A stretch of 13,022 bases of DNA, from contig CAJXDX010000038.1 in assembly GCA_913052275.1 (NCBI GenBank), forward strand, positions 1-13,022. The letters are read 5' to 3'. The notes under the pieces are model-generated. The model had not been told where the DNA came from. It saw only the letters and a program-made list of their open reading frames with translations, and did not search any database. Positions 1 to 6,170 of this stretch are shown here, one piece after another. The DNA is from an uncultured Pseudomonadota bacterium. Its GTDB lineage: Bacteria > SAR324 > NAC60-12. The first letter of the stretch is position 1, and each line of letters starts with the position of its first letter. Both the position numbers and the translations under genes were made by a program.

Positions 1-2
1 TC

Positions 3-650
3 GAATCTGCGGTTGTTGTAACAAGGGGAGGAATTAGTAATCTGGAAAAGCGTTTAGAAAAGCGCACAGTAACTTCTGGATGCGGACAAGGTACTGTATT
101 TGGTGATATGATGGAAGATTTGGATAAGATCAAATTGAATTCTCCAGCTTTGCGTCAATCATCATTTTACAGACTTTTGAAAAATATCCGTGAATACAAT
201 GAAGTTTATAAAAAATCAGGTGCTGTTCATGGATGTGCTTTGTGCAAAGATGAAAAAATTGAGATATTCATTGAAGATGTCGGAAGACACAATGCAGCTG
301 ACGCAATTGCCGGATATATGCTTTTGGAACAGATTGACGGTTCTGATAAGTTGTTTTATACAACCGGACGACTGACTTCAGAAATGGTGATCAAAGTTGC
401 CCAGATGGGAATACCCGTATTATTTTCACGTGCGGGAATCACAAAAATGGGTCTTGAACTCTCTCAAAAACTGGGGGTTACTACAATTTCCAGAGCAGCG
501 GGCAAACACTTTTTGGTTTACAATGGTGCAGAAACAGTGATTTATGACGCAAAACCTTCAGAAAAAACCGATTCGCGCTTCCATTCTTCGGAAAGTAGTG
601 AAGAATCATCAGTGCATGAACGTAGACGCGGGGCTGAATTAAGCACATGA
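3..650 (+). CDS. fdhD: FdhD, formate dehydrogenase accessory sulfurtransferase (5' end missing)
   Basis: FdhD moves sulfur from a cysteine desulfurase to the metal cofactor of formate dehydrogenase, a step needed for activity. The reading frame is open from position 3, so the N-terminal part lies outside the window; an internal ATG at 108 is not the true start. Seen here: TVTSGCGQG just upstream of 108 (the catalytic cysteine loop), IEDVGRHNAADAIAGY at about 243-330, TTGRLTSEMVIKVAQMGIPV, and the LGVTTISRAAGK segment near the end, all in FdhD order. The loop has one cysteine where the E. coli protein has a CxxC pair. The last ~35 residues form a Ser/Glu/Arg-rich tail beyond the usual family end. 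It is the only plus-strand gene and converges on mobB; the FDH it would serve is encoded on the other strand of this window. Confidence 0.93.
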   Translation, partial: ESAVVVTRGGISNLEKRLEKRTVTSGCGQGTVFGDMMEDLDKIKLNSPALRQSSFYRLLKNIREYNEVYKKSGAVHGCALCKDEKIEIFIEDVGRHNAADAIAGYMLLEQIDGSDKLFYTTGRLTSEMVIKVAQMGIPVLFSRAGITKMGLELSQKLGVTTISRAAGKHFLVYNGAETVIYDAKPSEKTDSRFHSSESSEESSVHERRRGAELST

Positions 651-723
651 GTAAAAATTCGTGGAATCCTGGATTTTTGCCGGAAGCAGTCTGCAGAAAA
701 TTTTTTCAAAACAGTTGAATATT

Positions 724-742
724 AAGTGAATTTCACTTTTTT
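724..742 (+). terminator. Small hairpin plus T-run at the fdhD/mobB junction
   Basis: A perfect short inverted repeat (AAGTGA, three-base loop, TCACTT at 724-738) is followed directly by four more T. It sits 74 bases after the fdhD stop and overlaps the mobB stop codon (733-735). The stem is A+T-rich and only six pairs long, so termination would be modest. On the minus strand no T-run follows, so it fits fdhD better than mobB. Confidence 0.4.
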
Positions 743-1257
743 AAAAACCGTTCCATGATGAATTCCGCAATTTCATCAATTTTATTTAAATCCAAAACCG
801 GAAGTTGAATTTTTTCGACTGGAGGTTCATCAGTAGCTATAGCAACTACACCACTGACATTCGGAAATAAAAAGGGCTTTCCCAAACTCGGTCTGTGCAG
901 TTCAATCTTTGCAAGCGGTTCATGCTTGAATCCCTCAACCAATACTAAATCAAGGTCCTTTAGGGATAAATGAGGCAACAGTTCCTCCAGTGAGTGCTTT
1001 TTTCGTCTTTCCGGCGACTCATGCACCAGGGCCCATCGTTTTGTTGAAGCTACCATCATTTCACAGGCACCTGCCTTGCGCAGTTCGTAGCTGTCTTTTC
1101 CCGGCTGGTCGATGTCAAATAAGTGATGTGCGTGTTTGACCAATCCAATTTTCAAACCGCTATCTCCTAAAACAGGAATCAACTTAGTCAGAAGGGTTGT
1201 TTTACCTGTTCCGCTGTAAGCGCAAAATCCAAGCAGTGGGGGAAATTGCTGAATCAT
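733..1257 (-). CDS. mobB: MobB, molybdopterin-guanine dinucleotide biosynthesis adaptor
   Basis: MobB is a small P-loop GTP-binding protein that assists MobA in turning molybdopterin into the guanine dinucleotide cofactor used by DMSO-reductase-family enzymes such as FDH. The 174 residues match the family's usual size. Visible motifs: Walker A AYSGTGKTT at about residues 13-21, the MobB signature KHAHHLFDIDQPGKDSY with the following LRKAGA at about 41-64, and DLVLVEGFKHEPLAKIELHR at about 103-122. It starts at ATG 1257 with no clear ribosome-binding site, 72 bases after tupC, and is probably the last gene of the moeA-tupABC-mobB run. No mobA is seen in the window, so the nucleotidyltransferase partner must be encoded elsewhere. 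Confidence 0.93.
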   Translation of the reverse strand: MIQQFPPLLGFCAYSGTGKTTLLTKLIPVLGDSGLKIGLVKHAHHLFDIDQPGKDSYELRKAGACEMMVASTKRWALVHESPERRKKHSLEELLPHLSLKDLDLVLVEGFKHEPLAKIELHRPSLGKPFLFPNVSGVVAIATDEPPVEKIQLPVLDLNKIDEIAEFIMERFLKK

Positions 1258-1329
1258 TTTGTGTTGTTAAATAATGAGTATCCGTGGAGAAAAACTCTAT
1301 CAGATATTCAAACTGAACAGAAAAAATCA

Positions 1330-1980
1330 TTAATCCAGTTTGCCGTCTGAAAGACTAAAATGAATGTCGATTAGGCCATCAATAATATTCGTATCATGAC
1401 TTGTTATAACTATTGACATGCCTTCAGATTTCATGCGTTTTAATAAATCACAAGCCTGTTCCCGTGATTCAATGTCCATATTGGCCATAGGTTCATCAAG
1501 CAATAGAACTTTCGGCTTTAATATCCAGGCCCTGGTAAAGGCAACTCGTTGCTGAACTCCTCCGGATAAGGTTTTTGCCTGTTGTTTTGCCACATCGGCC
1601 AGTCCGGCCCATTCAAGGGCTTCTTTCACGGATTCACGGAGTTGTTTGCGATTTAAATGAGTGAAGCGTAAGCCATAAGAAACATTCGATTCAACTGTAC
1701 CGCTTAACAAATATGGCTGCTGGTGCAGGTAAATAATTTCTCTACGAATGCTCCGAATTGCGCTTTTCCAGCTGTGAGATTTACCAGAAAATTCAATTTC
1801 TGCACGAGAAGGAGTTTCAAGTCCGGCTATTATCTTAAGTAAGGTAGTTTTTCCAGAACCATTATTTCCGGACAGTAAAATACATTTTCCAGGATATAAA
1901 GATATATCTACATTCCTAAGAATGTTCGTTTCGGCAAAGGTTTTTTCTATCCCGCGAAAAACCAGCAGAGGTTCACTCAT
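1330..1980 (-). CDS. tupC: TupC-type tungstate ABC transporter ATPase
   Basis: This is the ATP-hydrolysing subunit of an oxyanion importer. The 216-residue protein has every ABC ATPase motif: Walker A GNNGSGKTT (about 38-46), Q-loop in YLHQQPY (about 84-90), signature LSGGVQQR (about 138-145), Walker B VLLLDEP (about 158-164) and the switch histidine in ITSHD (about 192-196). It is short and lacks the C-terminal TOBE domain typical of ModC, which agrees with a TupC rather than a molybdate ModC assignment; the neighbouring TupA and TupB make this firmer. The ATG at 1980 overlaps the tupB stop by four bases (ATGA), a sign of translational coupling, and AGGAAA lies shortly upstream. Confidence 0.9.
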   Translation of the reverse strand: MSEPLLVFRGIEKTFAETNILRNVDISLYPGKCILLSGNNGSGKTTLLKIIAGLETPSRAEIEFSGKSHSWKSAIRSIRREIIYLHQQPYLLSGTVESNVSYGLRFTHLNRKQLRESVKEALEWAGLADVAKQQAKTLSGGVQQRVAFTRAWILKPKVLLLDEPMANMDIESREQACDLLKRMKSEGMSIVITSHDTNIIDGLIDIHFSLSDGKLD

Positions 1981-2678
1981 GTGCTCATTTCCTGTTTGCC
2001 CTGTACATAAGTCAGGAAAGTCGTTAACACGAACGCCAGCACCAATAAAACTATCCCGAGTGCTATTCCCTGTGCAAACTCTCCTTTACTGGTTTCCAAT
2101 GCTATTGCAGTAGTAATATTTCGGGTATAACCCAGGATATTACCTCCTACCATCATAGAAATACCCACCTCAGAAATAATTCTGCCAAAACCTGTGAGTA
2201 CAGCAGCAAGTAATCCAAATCGGACTTCATATAAAACTGTCAGAATGGTAAACCACCACGGCGCGCCTAAGGTTATGGCAGTTTCTCGAACACGACGGTC
2301 TGCCGCATTAATGGTGGCATAGCCTAAAGCCACCAGAATGGGGAAGCAAAGAAGAATCTGGCCTATAACCATTGCAGTTTGGGAAAATAATAACCTTAAA
2401 TCCCCAAATGGCCCCTGCCTTGTGAGCATGACATACAGAAATAATCCAATTACAACAGTAGGTACAGAAAGCAGTGAATTAAAGACCGCCAGAATGATTC
2501 TGATTCCAGGGAAATTACCATTCACCAGTGAATATGCAACCAGCATTGCAGGAGGGGTGGTCAGGATAATTGCTTTGAGAGAAACCGAAAACGAAAGCAT
2601 AACTATAGACCATAGCTCTGGATCTCCTGTTACCAGCAAATGTAATGCTTTTTGAGTAGTAAACAGCATTCCTTCCAT
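1977..2678 (-). CDS. tupB: TupB-type tungstate ABC transporter permease
   Basis: Inner-membrane permease of the tungstate importer. The 233 residues contain about five to six hydrophobic helices (near 24-50, 58-85, 98-122, 145-165, 202-224) and the permease EAA-type cytoplasmic loop, seen as ETAITLGAPWWFT (about 132-144) followed by GFGRIISEVG (about 163-172), the surface that docks with the ATPase. The SEVGISMMVGGNI stretch is typical of the TupB/WtpB group. The start at 2678 is one base after the tupA stop (2680-2682); a second ATG three codons in, preceded by GGAAGG, is an alternative. The gene end overlaps tupC by four bases. Confidence 0.9.
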   Translation of the reverse strand: MEGMLFTTQKALHLLVTGDPELWSIVMLSFSVSLKAIILTTPPAMLVAYSLVNGNFPGIRIILAVFNSLLSVPTVVIGLFLYVMLTRQGPFGDLRLLFSQTAMVIGQILLCFPILVALGYATINAADRRVRETAITLGAPWWFTILTVLYEVRFGLLAAVLTGFGRIISEVGISMMVGGNILGYTRNITTAIALETSKGEFAQGIALGIVLLVLAFVLTTFLTYVQGKQEMST

Positions 2679-2679
2679 T

Positions 2680-3486
2680 TCAATTATTTACTGCAACAGG
2701 TGTGAACAGTAACTGACCTTTTATTCGAAAATTACCGATTTTTTCCTGCCCTTCAACTGATGTGATCCACGCAATCAGGGACATTGCACCCAAATAATTT
2801 ATGCCTGGATATCGAGCAGGATTAACAGCAATGATGCTGTATGGGTTATGCAATTCCGTATCTCCTTCGGCCAGTAATTTTAAGGAAAGTTTTGATTTGA
2901 AAGCCAGCCAGGTGCCCCTGTCAGAGATAGTGTAGGCATTTAATTCATCTGCTATCTGCAGAACACGGCCCATACCAAGACCTGCTTCCCGATACCATGA
3001 TTTGTGCGGTTTCAATCCTGCTTTTTCCCATAAAAAAAGTTCCTTTTTGTGGGTTCCGGAATCATCACCTCTTGATATGAAAATATGTTTTCCAATGACA
3101 ATTTTTTTGAGCGTATTTATCGCATCCCGCTGACCCATAACCCCTGCAGGATCAGACTCAGGTCCAACAAAGACAAAATCATTAAACATCACAGTTCGTC
3201 TGTTTACGCCAAATCCTGCCTCCACAAAACGTTTTTCTGCTGCAGGTTCATGAACCAGCAGCACATCCACATTTCCATCCTGTCCCATGCGCAGTGCCTG
3301 TCCTGTACCAGCACTGATCACAAGCAGCTCATTCCCGGTTTTTTTTTCAAAATAAGGCAATAGCTCTCTGATGAGACCGGAGTTATCAGTACTTGTAGTG
3401 GTTACCAGACGAACTGGTTCAGCAAGATTACTTCCTGCACTTAAAATATATAATATAACTGCAACTATATATTTTTTATGAATCAT
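2680..3486 (-). CDS. tupA: TupA, periplasmic tungstate-binding protein
   Basis: Exported binding protein that captures tungstate for TupBC. With the ATG at 3486 it is 268 residues, beginning with a signal peptide (two lysines, then hydrophobic residues 6-17, likely cut near residue 22 before EPVRL). TupA-type signatures follow: LVTTTSTDNSGL (about 27-38), ISAGTGQALRMG (57-68), VDVLLVHEPAAE (73-84), FNDFVFVGP (101-109) and FISRGDDSGTHKKEL (136-150). TTTST and SRGDDSGTH are anion-contacting elements in this family. The frame is open further upstream to 3600 inside moeA, but those residues would precede the signal peptide. ATG 3507, just after GAGGGAG, is a possible alternative start. The gene overlaps the end of moeA by 11 bases. 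Confidence 0.93.
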   Translation of the reverse strand: MIHKKYIVAVILYILSAGSNLAEPVRLVTTTSTDNSGLIRELLPYFEKKTGNELLVISAGTGQALRMGQDGNVDVLLVHEPAAEKRFVEAGFGVNRRTVMFNDFVFVGPESDPAGVMGQRDAINTLKKIVIGKHIFISRGDDSGTHKKELFLWEKAGLKPHKSWYREAGLGMGRVLQIADELNAYTISDRGTWLAFKSKLSLKLLAEGDTELHNPYSIIAVNPARYPGINYLGAMSLIAWITSVEGQEKIGNFRIKGQLLFTPVAVNN

Positions 3487-4714
3487 AAAGCCAGACCTGT
3501 ACTTCATCTCCCTCTGCGAATCCTTCTGAATCTTCTTCCGTAAGCAAAAAAGCGTCTGCCTGAGTTGTAGAAGAGAGGATTGACGCACCTCCTGACGCAA
3601 TCACAAAAGCAAGTTCATTTTCTATACGCAGACGTACATATTCAATCCTGCCAATTTCTGAAGAAATTTTCGTGGCTAGTTTTACGTTTTTATTCCTGTA
3701 AGGCCACTCATCAGAATGACCGCCCATCATGCACAAAGAACGTCTCACAAAATAGTCATATGCAGATAAGCAAGAAACCGGATTACCAGGAAGCAAAAAT
3801 ATGTTTTTCCCGTTAATTAAACCAAATCCTGTTGGAGCTGCAGGCCGCATTGGAATTCCGTGTGCCAGTAACTCTCCAAGCTCATCAACCAACATCGGCC
3901 CATGATCTTCAATCCCCACCGATGTACCTCCGGTCATGCAGACCAGATCAGCATCTGTCTTACTTAAATGCTGTTGAAGTAAATCCCTATCATCCGGAAC
4001 ATGATGTACTTTAGCCAAAAGCCCTCCATCACGCTTTATTAATGGCGCCAGCATTACCGAATTGGAATCAACAATTTGAACTCCGCAGGGCTGTTCTCCG
4101 GGCTTTAACAGTTCATTCCCGGTAATCAGTAATTCTACTTCCGGTTTGCGCACTACTTTTATATTTGTCAATCCAACACTGGCTAAAACGGCAATATCCT
4201 GTGGGCGCAGGCATCTTCCCTGCCGAAGTAATGTTTGGTTCTTTTTGATATCTTCACCAACTTTTCCTACATGTTTTCCGGGAGGAACTGCTTCCAGGAC
4301 TTGAATATTATCATTTGAAAATTCAGCATTTTCTGCCATGAGTACAGCATTTGCTCCACTGGGAACAGGAGCACCTGTCATGATGCTTATAGCTTCACCT
4401 GGTTTTAAAACACCTTTATAGCTCTCCCCTGGTGTGACTTGACCTACAACCTTAAACATCAGCGGATTATATGATGTTGCTCCAAATGTGGCTTCTGCAT
4501 TAAGCGCATAACCATCCATTGCTGAGCGGTCAAAGTCAGGTACATTTGCTGGAGAAAGTATATCCTCAGCCAATATCCTGCCGCTTGCTTCAACAGTCTG
4601 GATAACTTCAGACGGCAGCAAATGCGAGTGCTTTTTGACTAAAGAAAGCAAAGTATTTACCGGAGTGCGCTTGAGAAAACCCCGCATGCGGACATCGGAT
4701 TTTTGCATCTTCAT
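3476..4714 (-). CDS. moeA: MoeA, molybdopterin molybdenumtransferase
   Basis: MoeA inserts molybdenum, or tungsten in some organisms, into adenylylated molybdopterin. The 412-residue length is normal. In order: FDRSAMDGYA (about 61-70), MTGAPVPSGANAV (112-124), GED (153-155), the MoCF_biosynth core with ITGNEL (197-202), DSN (216-218) and TGGTSVG (261-267), then LPGNPVS (308-314) and the small C-terminal domain. All of these match the active-site regions of E. coli MoeA. It is the first gene of the cofactor run, starting at ATG 4714 with a modest CAGG upstream, and it overlaps tupA by 11 bases. Pairing with tungstate-import genes suggests a MoeA working with tungstate, but the sequence alone does not decide the metal. 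Confidence 0.95.
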   Translation of the reverse strand: MKMQKSDVRMRGFLKRTPVNTLLSLVKKHSHLLPSEVIQTVEASGRILAEDILSPANVPDFDRSAMDGYALNAEATFGATSYNPLMFKVVGQVTPGESYKGVLKPGEAISIMTGAPVPSGANAVLMAENAEFSNDNIQVLEAVPPGKHVGKVGEDIKKNQTLLRQGRCLRPQDIAVLASVGLTNIKVVRKPEVELLITGNELLKPGEQPCGVQIVDSNSVMLAPLIKRDGGLLAKVHHVPDDRDLLQQHLSKTDADLVCMTGGTSVGIEDHGPMLVDELGELLAHGIPMRPAAPTGFGLINGKNIFLLPGNPVSCLSAYDYFVRRSLCMMGGHSDEWPYRNKNVKLATKISSEIGRIEYVRLRIENELAFVIASGGASILSSTTQADAFLLTEEDSEGFAEGDEVQVWLYDS

Positions 4715-4975
4715 TTACCTGGATTCATACAAGTCCCTGTTTTTAAATGCAGCTTGCAATCTAATCTCTGAGAATCTGTTCCAGTCTCAATTAAAAAGCA
4801 AAGGATGCTTCCATATCCAAACTCCCAGTGCAAATTTAATAGGATAGCACACTATGAATAAGAAATGTTTTGTAGAATAATTGGGAGAAAAAACCTTGTA
4901 CAGTTGAAGCTGTATTTTTCAGCCAACTGCCATAAGCGGGATTTAGAAGAATTTAGTTAAATAGTAAGTTTTTGT
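4715..4975 (-). promoter_or_regulatory. Non-coding spacer between the torD-like gene and moeA
   Basis: The 261 bases hold no credible gene. Read on the minus strand, the first part has a hairpin and T-run (see the separate terminator entry), and the remaining ~170 bases are the probable promoter and leader region of moeA-tupABC-mobB. A+T-rich stretches resembling a -10 box are present around 4835-4850, but no convincing -35/-10 pair could be fixed. No clear match to the molybdenum cofactor riboswitch was recognised. Confidence 0.4.
4888..4929 (-). terminator. Probable terminator closing the FDH unit
   Basis: On the minus strand CAGTTGGCTG (4929-4920) can pair with CAGC plus CAACTG (4912-4909 and 4906-4901), giving ten pairs interrupted by a two-base bulge around a seven-base A-rich loop. 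Seven bases later there is a run of six T (4893-4888). It begins 47 bases after the stop of the torD-like gene. The gap between stem and T-run is longer than in a classic intrinsic terminator, so an attenuator or mRNA 3' end is also possible. Confidence 0.45.
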
Positions 4976-5713
4976 TCAGGAATCTGATTTATTGTCAGGA
5001 ACTGCTTCAAATAAAGGCCCTTTCCATTCCTTTTTGCTGCCGTAACGTTTTCGGGCAGCCTGCAGCGATTCTATCTTTTCTGGTCCACGGTCATGGAAGA
5101 GTTGTTTTTCGAGTTCAAGGAATCCCCTCAGCAATTTACCGGCTCCTTTGTAAAATTCCGCATGCGGGGCTGATTCGATTTCCTGGGCACATGTGGGGCC
5201 CCAAACAAGAAGGTGTTTTTTTAAAAAATTGGCTTGCAGATCAAGCCACTGTTCTTCTGTTTCAGAATCTTCAGAGCTTGTCTGTTTGCTGATCATCCAG
5301 TTCATAATTTCAAGTTCAAATCCAAGCGTGTCTTCCGGCTCAGGGAGTTGTCCTTCTTTTTTTTCAAGTCCAACCTCCTTCATAAACCCCCTGACTGCAG
5401 CAAGGGGAGCTTGAAACACTCTTCCAGATAGATAATAGGATTCATACGGGAGAATATCAGGTTGGTGTGGTCCAAGGAACAATTGCACGAACTCATATTC
5501 AACTTCGTCAGCGCCTTTTTTTTCAAGGTAAAGCCTGATATCCTTCCATCCTTCGGACATCAATGGCGATGACTGTGCTGATCCTTTCTCGCGTTCTGCA
5601 ATTCCACCCAAAAGGGACAGCAGAAACTCCGAATCAGGCTCTTTCCAGAACAGTTTAACAAACATGCCATAATACTTTTGGCGCAGATTTGCTAACTCCC
5701 TGTCTCCTTTCAT
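4976..5713 (-). CDS. TorD/DmsD-family molybdoenzyme assembly chaperone
   Basis: TorD-family proteins are all-helical cytoplasmic chaperones that bind the apo-catalytic subunit of DMSO-reductase-family enzymes and hold it until the cofactor is loaded. The 245-residue protein shows the family core: EYEFVQLFLGP (about 73-82), the proline-tyrosine segment LPYESYYLSG (88-97), DTLGFELEIMNWM (128-140) and FLKKHLLVWGP (163-173). A basic and acidic tail (about 210-245) extends past the core. It is downstream of fdhA in the same direction, 12 bases after the orphan gene at 5726-6169, so FdhA is the expected client. The ATG at 5713 has no good ribosome-binding site, which suggests coupling to the gene before it. 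Confidence 0.85.
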   Translation of the reverse strand: MKGDRELANLRQKYYGMFVKLFWKEPDSEFLLSLLGGIAEREKGSAQSSPLMSEGWKDIRLYLEKKGADEVEYEFVQLFLGPHQPDILPYESYYLSGRVFQAPLAAVRGFMKEVGLEKKEGQLPEPEDTLGFELEIMNWMISKQTSSEDSETEEQWLDLQANFLKKHLLVWGPTCAQEIESAPHAEFYKGAGKLLRGFLELEKQLFHDRGPEKIESLQAARKRYGSKKEWKGPLFEAVPDNKSDS

Positions 5714-5725
5714 AGCTTTTACTGT

Positions 5726-6169
5726 TTAGATGTCTTCTTCAATTTCTCCTCCGGCTTCAAACAGAAGATGATTCATCTGTCTTGCAATGAACTCCTTATA
5801 TTCATGACTGTCTTCCAGTAAAGAGTCCGGCTGCTGCTTTCTTAGTTCACGTTCCTCCAAAACAGCGCCACGCACAGCATTTTCTATCTTAGAGTACAAA
5901 TGCTCATGATTATCATGCACCGTTTCAATTACTACATCCTGCCACCAGCGCTGCCATATCTCGCGATACGGACCTTTTACAAAAAATTCAGAAGAGGATT
6001 TTACAGCCTCTTTTTGATCAACCTCAGCACCTGCCTTCAAACCTTGCACTTCATTCCATTTTTGCAGGGACTGGTCTCTCACAAATGCGTCAAGTGCGGC
6101 ATCCATGAACTCCTTGTTCTTGCTCTTACCACGTTTCTTCGACCTTTTTTCCCTTCGCATTTCTTTCAT
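5726..6169 (-). CDS. Unrecognised 147-residue charged, cysteine-free protein in the FDH operon
   Basis: I do not recognise the family. The ATG at 6169 is one base after the stop of the HdrA-like gene, so the two are probably translationally coupled; a TTG at 6193 in the same frame is less likely. The first ~18 residues are very rich in lysine and arginine. Next come an amphipathic, helix-like stretch (AALDAFVRDQSLQKWNEVQ), a Trp-rich patch (REIWQRWWQDVV, about residue 70) and a long acidic helical C-terminus. There is no cysteine, signal peptide or membrane segment, so it is probably cytoplasmic. In other bacterial FDH loci (Shewanella-type) small DUF3305/DUF3306 proteins lie between a 4Fe-4S protein gene and a torD gene; this gene fills the same slot, but I cannot show homology. 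A role in FDH assembly is inference from position only. Confidence 0.75.
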   Translation of the reverse strand: MKEMRREKRSKKRGKSKNKEFMDAALDAFVRDQSLQKWNEVQGLKAGAEVDQKEAVKSSSEFFVKGPYREIWQRWWQDVVIETVHDNHEHLYSKIENAVRGAVLEERELRKQQPDSLLEDSHEYKEFIARQMNHLLFEAGGEIEEDI

Positions 6170-6170
6170 C

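Noticed and set aside
4715..4860. Molybdenum/tungsten cofactor riboswitch upstream of moeA
   Set aside because: The position is right for one, but I could not find the conserved stems and loops I associate with the Moco RNA motif. A covariance-model search would settle it.
4899..4919. Plus-strand terminator (TACAGT, TGAA loop, GCTGTA, T5)
   Set aside because: No plus-strand gene ends near here; the same bases fit better into the longer minus-strand stem after the torD-like gene.
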